Source: Microbacterium sufflavum (GTDB taxonomy: Bacteria; Actinomycetota; Actinomycetes; Actinomycetales; Microbacteriaceae). Taken from it: 64,000 nucleotides of DNA. The position numbers and the translations under genes were made by a program. The stretch spans positions 1,736,001 through 1,800,000 of the forward strand of contig NZ_JAHWXK010000001.1 of the NCBI RefSeq assembly GCF_023091155.1, written 5' to 3'. The notes below the pieces were generated by a model that did not search any database, was not told the DNA's origin, and saw only the letters and a list, made by a program, of their open reading frames with translations. Shown here piece after piece: positions 40,940-49,551 of the stretch; within the stretch, counting starts at the first letter, position 1; every line of letters starts with the position of its first letter.

Positions 40940-41842
40940 ATGGACGACCTCGAAGCCCCTGAATCCGAGCGGCGACCCCTGCTGGCCCTCGCGTACCGCC
41001 TGCTCGGCCCGGTCGCCGACGCGGAGGACGCCGTGCAGGAGACCTACGCGCGCTGGTATCGGATGTCGCCCGCGGAGCGAGCGGCGATCGTCAACCCGGC
41101 CGCGTGGCTGACGAGGGTCGCCGGGCGCGTCTGTCTCGACGTGCTCGGATCGGCGCGTGCCCGCCGCGAGACCTACGTCGGCCCGTGGCTGCCCGAGCCG
41201 GTGCCGCACGGTTCCGCGTTCGCCGGGCCGCCGCACCCCGACCCGCTCGACCGCGTCACCCTGGACGAATCCGTCGGCCTGGCGCTGCTCGTGGTGCTGG
41301 AGTCGCTCACGCCCGCCGAGCGTGTGGCCTTCGTGCTGCACGACGTCTTCGGCGTGCCGTTCGCCGAGATCGCCGAGACGGTCGGACGCACCCCCGCCGC
41401 GGTCCGGCAGCTCGCCTCGCAGGGGCGCCGACGCGTGCGGGCAGGGCGATCCGGAGTCGCCGACCGGGCTCAGCACGACGCGGTGGTGCGGGCGTTCCTC
41501 GGCGCGGCGGCCACGGGTGAGTTCGACCGGCTCGTGAGGCTGCTCGACCCCGACGTGGTGCTCCGCTCCGACGCCGGAGGCAAGAAGTCCGCGGCGCTGC
41601 GACCCGTGGTGGGGGCCGACCACGTGGCCCGGTTCGTGCTCGGCATCGCGCGCCGAAACCCCGAGGCCGAGGTCGCGCTCGTGCCTGCGCCGGACGGGCT
41701 CGCACTGCTCGCGACGCTCGATGGGGATGCGGACGCGGTGTTCTCGTTCGTCGTGCGCGGCGACCGGATCGCCGAGGTCTTCGCGGTGCGCAACCCCGAC
41801 AAGCTCACGCAGTGGCCGGGATCCTCGCGGTCGCTAGCATGA
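40940..41842 (+). CDS. ECF41-family RNA polymerase sigma factor
   Basis: 300 residues. Sigma region 2 covers residues about 10-75 (LLALAYRLLGPVADAEDAVQETYARW), and region 4 about 110-165 (LTPAERVAFVLHDVFGVPFAEIAETVGRTPAAVRQLASQGR). The linker has the WLPEPV string that marks ECF41 members. A C-terminal SnoaL-like domain of about 120 residues carries SDAGGKKSA and ends with NPDKL, both landmarks of the family; this domain acts as a built-in regulator in place of an anti-sigma factor. The divergent NmrA-like gene is the probable target. Confidence 0.92.
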   Translation: MDDLEAPESERRPLLALAYRLLGPVADAEDAVQETYARWYRMSPAERAAIVNPAAWLTRVAGRVCLDVLGSARARRETYVGPWLPEPVPHGSAFAGPPHPDPLDRVTLDESVGLALLVVLESLTPAERVAFVLHDVFGVPFAEIAETVGRTPAAVRQLASQGRRRVRAGRSGVADRAQHDAVVRAFLGAAATGEFDRLVRLLDPDVVLRSDAGGKKSAALRPVVGADHVARFVLGIARRNPEAEVALVPAPDGLALLATLDGDADAVFSFVVRGDRIAEVFAVRNPDKLTQWPGSSRSLA

Positions 41843-41847
41843 CGAGG

Positions 41848-43188
41848 GTGACGACCCCCACCGTGCGTCCCGGTATCGCCGAGCGCCTCGCCCGCATGAT
41901 CCGCCTCCCCACCGTCTCCGCGGAGCTGGACGAACGCGGCCTCGCGCCGTTCGAGGAGTTCGCGGCGCTGCTCGCCGAGCTGTACCCGCGCACGCACGCG
42001 GCGCTGACGCTCGAGCGGCACACCGACCTGGGGCTGCTGTTCCACTGGGCGGGCACGGGAGCGGTGACGGGCGGACCCGTCGTGCTGATGGCGCACTACG
42101 ACGTGGTCCCGGTCGACGAGAGCGACGCCTGGACCCATCCGCCGTTCGCGGGGGTGATCGCCGACGGCTCGGTGCACGGGCGCGGGGCGCTCGACGACAA
42201 GGGGCCGCTGATCGTGGTGCTCGAGGCCGTCGAGAACCTGCTGGCCGACGGCTTCCGTCCACCGCGCGACGTGTACCTGTCGTTCGGCGGGAACGAGGAG
42301 ACCTACGGGCGGGCGGCCGAGGAGATCGCGCGGGTGCTGCGCGACCGCGGCATCGTGCCGTGGCTCGTGATCGACGAGGGCGGGGCGGTCGTCGACGCAC
42401 CGCTGCCCTTCGTCCCCGGGCGTGCCGCGATGATCGGTGTCGGCGAGAAGGGCGTGATGACGCTGCGGCTCTCGGCGCGCGGCGACGGAGGGCACGCCTC
42501 GGCCCCACCCGCACTCACGGCCGTGCGCCGCGTGGCCCGCGCGGTCGACCGCCTCAGCCCCGACACCTTCCGGCCGCGCGCCTCGACCGCGGTGCTGCGC
42601 ATGCTCGGCGTGCTCGGCGCGCAGACGCCGGGACCCGCGCGGCACCTCCTGCGACTGCTCGCCGCGACGCCACCGCTCACCGCGCGGCTCTTCGCGACGC
42701 TCGGCGGGGAGCCCGCGGCGCTGGTGCGCACGACGGTCGCGCCCACCATGCAGTCGGGCGGCACCGCCGCGAACGTGCTGCCCTCGCAGGCGTCGGCCAC
42801 GGTGAACCTGCGCATCGCGCTCGGCGAGACCACGCAGCAGACCGTGTACCGCGTGCGTCGACGGGTGCGCGATCCGCTCGTCTCCGTGGAGGTGGTGGAG
42901 GCCAGTGAGCCGTCGCCGGAGTCGTCGACCGAGAACGCGCAGTTCGCCCTGCTCGCCGCGGCGCTCGAGGTCTCGCACCCCGGCGTCCCCGCCGTGCCGT
43001 ACGTGATGATGGCGGCGACCGACTCCCGGCACTTCCACCGGTTCGCCCCTGCCGTGTACCGCTTCGCGCCGCTGGACATGTCGAATGCGCAGCGCGCATC
43101 GATCCACGGCGTCGACGAGAGCGTGGAGATCGCGGCGCTGGAGCGGGGGGAGCGGTTCCATCGCGCCCTCCTCGAACGACTAGGGTGA
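41848..43188 (+). CDS. M20-family metallopeptidase
   Basis: 446 residues from GTG 41848. The M20 catalytic domain has VVLMAHYDVVPV (metal-binding His and Asp), GRGALDDKGPL (bridging Asp), FGGNEETYGR (catalytic and metal Glu) and IDEGGAVVD. The dimerisation domain is inserted at about residues 200-335 (MTLRLSARGDGGHAS). The last metal His is in the ATDSRHFHRFAP region. It resembles the CNDP/PM20D1 carboxypeptidase group; substrate dipeptides or N-acyl amino acids are options. TAGCAT (41835-41840) lies seven bases before GTG 41848, supporting that start. ATG 41839, overlapping the sigma-factor stop, is the alternative. Confidence 0.88.
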   Translation: MTTPTVRPGIAERLARMIRLPTVSAELDERGLAPFEEFAALLAELYPRTHAALTLERHTDLGLLFHWAGTGAVTGGPVVLMAHYDVVPVDESDAWTHPPFAGVIADGSVHGRGALDDKGPLIVVLEAVENLLADGFRPPRDVYLSFGGNEETYGRAAEEIARVLRDRGIVPWLVIDEGGAVVDAPLPFVPGRAAMIGVGEKGVMTLRLSARGDGGHASAPPALTAVRRVARAVDRLSPDTFRPRASTAVLRMLGVLGAQTPGPARHLLRLLAATPPLTARLFATLGGEPAALVRTTVAPTMQSGGTAANVLPSQASATVNLRIALGETTQQTVYRVRRRVRDPLVSVEVVEASEPSPESSTENAQFALLAAALEVSHPGVPAVPYVMMAATDSRHFHRFAPAVYRFAPLDMSNAQRASIHGVDESVEIAALERGERFHRALLERLG

Positions 43189-43243
43189 TCTCACCCCCTC
43201 CGGGATCCACCCCGGCACCCGACCTCTCGAAGCAGGAGACGCG

Positions 43244-44707
43244 ATGACGCGCACCCGCACCCTGGGCACCCTCGCCGTGGTCGTCGGCTTCCTCGCGTTC
43301 GTCGAGTTCACCAGCGGCGTGCTCCAGGGGTACTACACGCCGATGCTCAGTGACATCGCCCGCCACCTGGGCATCCACGACGCCGACGTGAACTGGCTGG
43401 AGGGGTCGCAGCTGATGCTGTCGGCACTCGTGGTGCCGGCGTTCGCGAAGCTCGGCGACATGCTCGGCCACAAGCGCATGCTGCTGATCTCGACCGCCGT
43501 GACCGCGGCCGCCGCGCTCGTGCTGCCGTTCACCGACTCGTTCGCGGTGTTCCTGCTCGCCTGGTCGCTCATGGGCTTCTACGTCGTGTGGCTGCCGCTG
43601 GAGATCGCCCTGATCTGGTCGCGGTCACGGCGCATGGAGGGACGCTCGTCGATCACGGCGAAGGCGGCGGGCCTCCTGGTCGCCGCCCTGGAGGGTGGGG
43701 CGATCATCGGCGCCCTCGTCGGCGGTGCGCTGATCGACGCGCTCCCGCTGACGGTCGTGCTGCTCGTGCCCGCCGTGCTGATCGTGGTGTGCTTCTTCGT
43801 GATCCTGTTCGGCGTGCGGGAGTCGCCCGAGCCGACCGGCGGCGTGTTCGACACGGTCGGCCTGGTGCTGATCTCCCTCGCGCTGCTGTGCTTCACGGGC
43901 GGGCTCAGCCTGCTGCGCCTCGAGGGCGGCCTCGGCAACCCGTGGTCGTGGGCGGTCGTGGCGCTGGGGCTTCTGCTGGTCGTGCCGTTCGTGCGGTGGG
44001 AGCTGCGCTGCGACGACCCGCTGATCGACGTGCGCATGTTCCGGTCGCCGGCGCTCGGCCCCGTGTTCCTCACGGCGGGACTGTTCGGGGTGAGCGTGCT
44101 GGGCGCGCAGGCGCCGCTGTCGACCTTCGCGCGCACCGACCCCGAGGTGTACGGCTACGGGCTGGGGACGACCGGCTTCGCGACGTCGCTGATCATCGGG
44201 GTGTACCTGGTCGCGATGATCGCGGGCGCGCTGCTGTTCCCGGTCGTGGCGCGCTGGGCGTCGCCGCGGATCACGCTCCTCGGGGCATCGGTGCTGGTGG
44301 GCATCGGGTTCCTGCTGTTCCTGCCGTTCCACGACGCCTATGGGCAGGTGATCGCGAACATGGTCGTGGTGGGGCTCGGCTCCGGAGCGCTGGTGGCGGC
44401 GCTGCCGGCCGCGGCGGCGTCGGCGGCTCCGGCGACGCAGACGGGCGTCGCGACCGGGCTCACCAACTCCGTGAAGACCGTGGGCGGCGCGATCGCCTCG
44501 TGCGTCTTCGGCATCGCACTCCTGCACGGCGTCGCGAGTGGTGCGGGTGCGGTCGCCGACGGGACGGCGGGGTCGCTCGCGGGCTATGTCACGGTGTGGG
44601 TCGTCTGCGGGGCGACCGCGCTCGCCGCTGCGGTGCTCCTGCTGTTCGTGCCGAAGCAGGCGTTCACGGATCGCGCGGTCGAGGCCGAGGCGGCACCGGT
44701 CGCCTGA
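43244..44707 (+). CDS. MFS transporter, DHA2-like (14-helix type)
   Basis: 487 residues with about fourteen hydrophobic helices from residue 7 to 465. The A-motif region between helices 2 and 3 is AKLGDMLGHKRMLLISTAVT. The sixth to seventh segment has the extra two helices of the DHA2 drug-H+ antiporter group. The start follows GGAGACGCG. It is probably an exporter of small molecules; no regulator is adjacent. Downstream genes are on the opposite strand. Confidence 0.88.
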   Translation: MTRTRTLGTLAVVVGFLAFVEFTSGVLQGYYTPMLSDIARHLGIHDADVNWLEGSQLMLSALVVPAFAKLGDMLGHKRMLLISTAVTAAAALVLPFTDSFAVFLLAWSLMGFYVVWLPLEIALIWSRSRRMEGRSSITAKAAGLLVAALEGGAIIGALVGGALIDALPLTVVLLVPAVLIVVCFFVILFGVRESPEPTGGVFDTVGLVLISLALLCFTGGLSLLRLEGGLGNPWSWAVVALGLLLVVPFVRWELRCDDPLIDVRMFRSPALGPVFLTAGLFGVSVLGAQAPLSTFARTDPEVYGYGLGTTGFATSLIIGVYLVAMIAGALLFPVVARWASPRITLLGASVLVGIGFLLFLPFHDAYGQVIANMVVVGLGSGALVAALPAAAASAAPATQTGVATGLTNSVKTVGGAIASCVFGIALLHGVASGAGAVADGTAGSLAGYVTVWVVCGATALAAAVLLLFVPKQAFTDRAVEAEAAPVA

Positions 44708-44745
44708 CGGCCGGGCGAGCAGCGCGGTCGGACGGATCGGCCGCG

Positions 44746-45045
44746 TCAGGCGTCGCGGTCGAGGCCGAAGGTGCGCTTCACCAGGGCCTGCACGTCGCGG
44801 TCGAGACCGTCGATCCGGGTGTGCACGGCATCGAAGCGCGCGTCGACGGCGTCGAACCGGGCGTCGACCGTCGCGAAGCGGGCGTCGACCGCATCGAAGC
44901 GGCCGTTCATCTCGTTGCGGAGCCCGCCGACCTCGCTGCGGAGCACGCGGACGAACATCGTCGACATCACGGTCAGGGTGCCGCACATCAGAGCGGTGAA
45001 CGCGCCGATCATCGTCCAGATCTGTGCCGCATCCACCGATTCCAT
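44746..45045 (-). CDS. small membrane protein with 7-residue coiled-coil repeats
   Basis: 99 residues. One membrane helix (residues about 9-32, WTMIGAFTALMCGTLTVMSTMF) is followed by four to five heptads of the type RFDAVDA. These form an extended coiled coil ending in ALVKRTFGLDRDA. The repeats are close in DNA sequence too, suggesting tandem duplication. ATG 45045 directly abuts GGAG, so GTG 45036 may be the real start, three codons shorter. No function is known to me; it resembles small anchors found widely in actinobacteria and annotated as hypothetical. Confidence 0.55.
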   Translation of the reverse strand: MESVDAAQIWTMIGAFTALMCGTLTVMSTMFVRVLRSEVGGLRNEMNGRFDAVDARFATVDARFDAVDARFDAVHTRIDGLDRDVQALVKRTFGLDRDA

Positions 45046-45176
45046 CTCCTCATCGTCGCATCGGATGATCCACCCTGCCAGCATCCTGGTGCCGGGCCCG
45101 ACCACGTCTCCGAGAACCGCGGGACGGGGTGCTCGGCGCGCATCGGTGCAGCGCGAGTGGTCCTGCGACGGCGCGG

Positions 45177-45578
45177 TCAGGCGTCCTTCGGCGGGTTGTA
45201 CATGAACTCGACGCGGATGCCGTCGGCGTCCTCCACGAAGGAGGCGTAGTAGCGCTCCGAGTAGCGGGGATACTCCTTGGGCTCCCGCACCGCGCTCCAC
45301 CCGGCGTCGAGCGCGAGCGCGTGGAAGCGGTCGACCTCCGCGCGCGACGGCATCGCGAAGGCGAGGTGCTGCCACCCGATGCGTCCGTGCCGGTGCGGCT
45401 CCGAGTCCTCGTCCCACGTGTAGAGGATGATCTCGGTCTCGTCGCCGTTGTGCCACGAGATGGAGTGGTCGTCCTCCCCGCCGGACTCGTAGCCGAGCGC
45501 GGTCAGGACGGGATGGAACTGCGCCCGCCCCCGCTCGAGGTCGCCGACGGTGATGCCCAGGTGATCGAGGAGTGCCAT
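45177..45578 (-). CDS. VOC-family (glyoxalase/bleomycin-resistance fold) protein
   Basis: 133 residues. DHLGITVGDLERGRAQFHPVLTALGY and HLAFAMPSRAEVDRFHALALDAG are the paired beta-alpha-beta-beta-beta units of the VOC fold; YASFVEDADGIRVEFMYNPP carries the terminal Glu metal ligand. The N-terminal His (DHLG) and this Glu are the family metal ligands. A CAGACT box lies six bases before the ATG, as in hrpB. The substrate is unknown. Confidence 0.85.
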   Translation of the reverse strand: MALLDHLGITVGDLERGRAQFHPVLTALGYESGGEDDHSISWHNGDETEIILYTWDEDSEPHRHGRIGWQHLAFAMPSRAEVDRFHALALDAGWSAVREPKEYPRYSERYYASFVEDADGIRVEFMYNPPKDA

Positions 45579-45609
45579 CGGCCCAGTCTGTCAGCGATCG
45601 CGGACGGTG

Positions 45610-46377
45610 TCAGTGGGGAGCGTGATACTCGGCTTCGCCCCGCTTCCAGTACCCCTTCACGACGGCCTTCGCGGTGTCGACGCCCCACCGGTCGAGCAGC
45701 GCGCGACCCGGCTTGACGATCGACTGCTCCGCCGCGATGAACACGAACGGATCGGTGCCGACGAGGTCGTCTCCCGACAGCGACTCCAGGAACGCGATCA
45801 GCGCCGAGCCGGCCGGGTCGTCCCCGCGGTGCAGCCACTGCACCGGTACCGGGGCGGCGAGGTCGAGCTCGCCGCTCTCGGCCACGGTCTCGATCACGAT
45901 GCGGGCCGGGGCGTCGTCGGGGATCAGCGCGGCGAAACGGCGGATCGCGGGGATCGCGGTCTCGTCGCCGACGAGCAGCCAGGAGCCGGGGGTGCCGGTG
46001 ACGACGGCGGCGCCGCGCGGACCGCCCACGCCGATCTCGGCGCCGAGGGGCGCGGTGGCGGCCCACGGTGCGGCGACGCCCTGGTCGCCGTGCACCGCGA
46101 ACTCGACGTCGAGCCAGTCCTCGCCCCACGCGAGCGGCGTGTACTCGCGGCTGGGCGCGGCGCGCAGTTCCTCCACCGACTCCACGGGGCCGTCCGGGAA
46201 GAACAGGCGCATGTGGTCATCGGCGCCGGGGGAGTCGAATCCGGCGAGGTCCGGCCCGGTGAGGCGCACGCGCACGAAGTCCGGGGCGAGCCACTCGCGC
46301 GCGGTCAGGGTGACGGTGCGGAAGCGCAGCTCGAGGCCGCGACGCTCGATCGTGAAGCCGGATTTCGTATCGCTCAT
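45610..46377 (-). CDS. siderophore-interacting protein (FAD-dependent ferric-siderophore reductase)
   Basis: 255 residues. The FAD-binding half contains SREYTPLAW (the RxYT-like flavin motif) and FAVHGDQGVAAPWAATAPLGAEIGVGGPRG. The NAD(P)-binding half has LLVGDETAIPAIRRFAA, and the C-terminal SIP motif is FIAAEQSIVKPGRALLDRWG followed by GYWKRGEAEYH. It reduces Fe3+ in imported siderophores to release iron. A DtxR box overlaps the start and TAGCCT lies six bases before the ATG on the minus strand, so iron repression of a leaderless mRNA is likely. It is divergent from the uptake operon, with which it shares the control region. Confidence 0.94.
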   Translation of the reverse strand: MSDTKSGFTIERRGLELRFRTVTLTAREWLAPDFVRVRLTGPDLAGFDSPGADDHMRLFFPDGPVESVEELRAAPSREYTPLAWGEDWLDVEFAVHGDQGVAAPWAATAPLGAEIGVGGPRGAAVVTGTPGSWLLVGDETAIPAIRRFAALIPDDAPARIVIETVAESGELDLAAPVPVQWLHRGDDPAGSALIAFLESLSGDDLVGTDPFVFIAAEQSIVKPGRALLDRWGVDTAKAVVKGYWKRGEAEYHAPH

Positions 46378-46395
46378 AAAGTAAGGCTAACCTAA
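46377..46395. promoter_or_regulatory. DtxR/IdeR iron box
   Basis: On the minus strand the site reads TTAGGTTAGCCTTACTTTA, matching 16 of 19 positions of the DtxR consensus TTAGGTTAGSCTAACCTAA. It lies between the divergent reductase and substrate-binding protein genes, at the reductase start codon. Iron-loaded DtxR would repress at least the reductase and plausibly both directions. Confidence 0.88.
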
Positions 46396-46482
46396 AAAGC
46401 ACGACGGATGGTTCCCTGCGATCCGCTCCGTCCGACCGGCGCCCTCGAGTGCGCGACCACCCCGCAGAACAGGAGTCTCTCC

Positions 46483-47478
46483 ATGTCCGTGCCCAGAACC
46501 CTCACCGCCACCAGCGTCGCCCTGGTCGGCCTGCTCGCGCTCTCCGGCTGCGCCACGGGCGCCGAAGCCGAACCCGAGGAGACCGCCGCCGCCTCCGGCA
46601 CCGTGACCGTCGAGGACAACACGGGCGAACACGAGATCGCCACCCCGCCCGCCTCGGTCGTCGCCCTCGACAACCGCACCTTCCAGACCCTGTCCGACTG
46701 GGGCATCGAGCTCTCCGCCGGCGCCGTCTCCCTCATGCCCGAGACCGTGTCGTACGCGAAGGACGACGGCATCGTCGACATCGGCCTGCACACCGAGCCC
46801 GACCTGGAGGCGATCGTCGCGGCCGACCCCGATCTCATCATCAGCGGTCAGCGCTTCACGCAGCACAACGCCGCGATCGCCGAGCTCGTGCCCGATGCCA
46901 CGATCATCGACCTCGAACCGCGCGACGGCGAGGCGTTCGACGCCGAACTCAAGCGACAGACCACCGTCCTCGGCGAGATCTTCGGCAAGCAGGACGAGGC
47001 GCAGAAGCTGGTCGACGAGTTCGACGCCGCGGTCGAGCGGGCCAAGGCCGCCTACGACGACGCCGACACCGTCATGGCCGTCAACACCTCGGGCGGCCAG
47101 ATCGGCTACCTCGCTCCGACCGTCGGCCGCTCGCTCGGCCCGATCTACGACCTCCTCGGCCTCACGCCGGCCCTCGAGGTCGACGACGCGAGCGATGACC
47201 ACCAGGGCGACGAGATCTCGGTCGAGGCGATCGCGGCCTCGAACCCCGACTGGATCCTCGTGCTCGACCGCGACGCGGTGTTCGCGGCGGAGACGCCCGA
47301 CTACGTGCAGGCCGCCGAGATCCTGGAGAGCTCCGAGGCCCTCGCCGGCGTCACCGCGGTGAAGGACGAGCAGATCGTCTACATGCCCACCGACACGTAC
47401 CTGAACGAGAGCATCCAGACGTACACCGCGTTCCTGAACGACCTCGCCGACGCGCTCGAGAAGAGCGCCGACAAGTAA
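46483..47478 (+). CDS. siderophore ABC transporter substrate-binding lipoprotein
   Basis: 331 residues. The signal peptide ends in lipobox LALSGC with Cys23 as the lipidated residue. The rest is a class III periplasmic-binding fold (PF01497) with VVALDNRTFQTLSDWGIELSAG, HTEPDLEAIVAADPDLIISG and a C-terminal lobe ending in TAFLNDLADALEKS. It resembles YclQ/FatB/CeuE-type catecholate (petrobactin-like) receptors; assignment to a given siderophore is not possible. It is the first gene of the import operon, likely repressed by iron through the adjacent DtxR box. Confidence 0.93.
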   Translation: MSVPRTLTATSVALVGLLALSGCATGAEAEPEETAAASGTVTVEDNTGEHEIATPPASVVALDNRTFQTLSDWGIELSAGAVSLMPETVSYAKDDGIVDIGLHTEPDLEAIVAADPDLIISGQRFTQHNAAIAELVPDATIIDLEPRDGEAFDAELKRQTTVLGEIFGKQDEAQKLVDEFDAAVERAKAAYDDADTVMAVNTSGGQIGYLAPTVGRSLGPIYDLLGLTPALEVDDASDDHQGDEISVEAIAASNPDWILVLDRDAVFAAETPDYVQAAEILESSEALAGVTAVKDEQIVYMPTDTYLNESIQTYTAFLNDLADALEKSADK

Positions 47479-47528
47479 GGGCCGGGTGGCGGCGCCCGCG
47501 ATCAGGGCGCCGCCACCGGCATCCCCCC

Positions 47529-48515
47529 ATGACCTCTCCTCTCCTCGCCCCGACGTCGCGATCGTCCGCGCGGCTGTTCGACCCGAAGCTGCTCCTCGGG
47601 GTGCTCGTCGTCGCGGTTCTCCTGGCGCTCTCGCTCGTCACCGGCGTCTACGACATCGCCGGTGCCGACGACGGCGCGCAGATGTTCCAGATCACCCGCG
47701 TGCCCCGCACGATCGCCCTCGTGCTGGCCGGGGCCGCGATGGCGATGGCGGGCCTGGTGATGCAGCTGCTCACCCAGAACCGCTTCGTCGAGCCGACCAC
47801 GACCGGCACCACCGAGTGGGCGGGCCTCGGCCTGCTCGCCGTGATGCTGCTGGTGCCGCAGCCGTCCCTGCCGCTGCGCATGGCCGGGGCCGTGCTGGCC
47901 GCCTTCGTCGGCACGATGGTCTTCTTCGCCTTCCTGCGGCGGGTGGCGCTCAAGTCCTCGCTCATCGTCCCCATCGTCGGCATCATGCTGGGGGCGGTCG
48001 TCGGCGCGATCACCACCTACCTCGCGCTCGTCACGAACTCGCTGCAGATCATCGGCGTGTGGTTCGCCGGCAGCTTCACGTCGGTCATGCGCGGCCAGTA
48101 CGAGATGCTGTGGATCGTCGCGCTCATCGGGGTGATCGTGTTCCTCGTCGCCGATCGGCTGACCATCGCCGGACTGGGGGAGGAGATCGCGACGAACGTC
48201 GGGGTGAACTACAACCGGATGATCCTGCTCGGCACCGTGCTGATCGCGGTCACCACCGGCGTCGTGACGGTCGTCGTCGGCAACCTGCCCTTCCTCGGGC
48301 TGATCGTGCCCAACATCGTGTCGATGGTGCGCGGCGACGACCTGCGCAGCAACCTGCCCTGGGTCTGCCTGCTGGGCATCGCGATCGTCACCGTGTGCGA
48401 CATCATCGGCCGCACGATCATCATGCCCTTCGAGGTGCCCGTGTCGCTGATCCTCGGGGTCGTCGGGGCGGTCGTGTTCGTGCTCCTCCTGCTGAGGCAG
48501 CGTCGTCGTGGCTGA
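47529..48515 (+). CDS. siderophore ABC permease (FecCD type), first
   Basis: 328 residues with about nine to ten membrane helices. VPRTIALVLAGAAMAMAGLVMQLLTQNRFVEPTTTGTTEWAG and LPFLGLIVPNIVSMVRGDDLRSNLP are FecCD family signatures; the latter is near the coupling helix for the ATPase. It is 50 bases after the lipoprotein gene and overlaps the second permease by 8 bases, as usual for heterodimeric permeases of the YclN/YclO type. Confidence 0.92.
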   Translation: MTSPLLAPTSRSSARLFDPKLLLGVLVVAVLLALSLVTGVYDIAGADDGAQMFQITRVPRTIALVLAGAAMAMAGLVMQLLTQNRFVEPTTTGTTEWAGLGLLAVMLLVPQPSLPLRMAGAVLAAFVGTMVFFAFLRRVALKSSLIVPIVGIMLGAVVGAITTYLALVTNSLQIIGVWFAGSFTSVMRGQYEMLWIVALIGVIVFLVADRLTIAGLGEEIATNVGVNYNRMILLGTVLIAVTTGVVTVVVGNLPFLGLIVPNIVSMVRGDDLRSNLPWVCLLGIAIVTVCDIIGRTIIMPFEVPVSLILGVVGAVVFVLLLLRQRRRG

Positions 48516-49551
48516 GCGGACGGCGACGGAGTCCCGGCCGGACGCGACGACCCGGTCTGCCGGTTCCTTCACGACGCCGCGCGCGCGTCGCCGCTACGTC
48601 GTGGTGCTGGTCGTGCTCGCCGTGATCGCCGCCGGATCCGCGTTCGGGCTCCTGGCGTGGGACAACCCGATGCCCGTCGGCACGCCGGGGTTCTGGCGCG
48701 TCGCCCAGCACCGCGCGACCACCGTGGTCGTGATGGCCGTCGTCGCCGTGGCCCAGGCCGTGGCGACCGTGAGCTTCCAGACCGTCACGAACAACCGCAT
48801 CATCACGCCGTCGATCATGGGCTTCGAGTCGCTCTACCGCGTGGTGCAGACCACCACCGTGTACCTGTTCGGCGTCGCGGGGCTGGTCGCCGTCCAGGGG
48901 GCGGGACAGTTCGCCCTCCAGGTCGTGATCATGGTGGGCCTCGCCGTGGTCCTCTACGGGTGGTTGCTCTCGGGGCGCTACGGCAATCTCCAGATCATGC
49001 TGCTCGTGGGCATCGTGATCGGCGGAGGGCTGGGCGCGATCGCCACGTTCATGCAGCGGTTGCTGACGCCGAGCGAGTTCGACGTGCTCGCGGCCCGCCT
49101 GTTCGGCAACGTGTCGAACGCCGACCCGGCGTACCTCCCCCTCGCGATCCCGCTGGTCGCCGGAGCCTCGCTGCTGCTGTGGTCGCGGTCGCGTCGGCTC
49201 AACGTGCTCGCGCTCGGTCCCGACGCGGCCCGTTCCCTCGGGATCGATCACCGACGCGAGCAGTTCCTCGTGCTGACGCTGGTCGCGGTGCTCATGGCGA
49301 CCTCGACCGCCCTGGTCGGTCCGATGACGTTCCTCGGGTTCCTCGTCGCGACGCTCGCCTACCAGTTCGCCGACTCGCACGACCATCGGCTGATCTTCCC
49401 GGTCGCGGTGCTCACCGCGTTCTCGATCCTCGCCGGGGCGTACTTCGTGATGAAGAACGTGTTCTACGCGCAGGGCATGGTGTCGATCCTGATCGAGATC
49501 GTCGGCGGCACCGTGTTCCTCCTCGTCATCCTCCGAAAGGGCAGACTGTGA
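48508..49551 (+). CDS. siderophore ABC permease (FecCD type), second
   Basis: 347 residues from GTG 48508 inside the end of the first permease gene. It has about nine helices after a cytoplasmic N-terminus of about 30 residues. QTVTNNRIITPSIMGFESLYRVVQT and GPMTFLGFLVATLAYQFADSHDHR are the matching FecCD motifs. It pairs with the upstream permease to form the pore, and the GTGA overlap links it to the ATPase gene. Confidence 0.92.
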   Translation: MAERTATESRPDATTRSAGSFTTPRARRRYVVVLVVLAVIAAGSAFGLLAWDNPMPVGTPGFWRVAQHRATTVVVMAVVAVAQAVATVSFQTVTNNRIITPSIMGFESLYRVVQTTTVYLFGVAGLVAVQGAGQFALQVVIMVGLAVVLYGWLLSGRYGNLQIMLLVGIVIGGGLGAIATFMQRLLTPSEFDVLAARLFGNVSNADPAYLPLAIPLVAGASLLLWSRSRRLNVLALGPDAARSLGIDHRREQFLVLTLVAVLMATSTALVGPMTFLGFLVATLAYQFADSHDHRLIFPVAVLTAFSILAGAYFVMKNVFYAQGMVSILIEIVGGTVFLLVILRKGRL

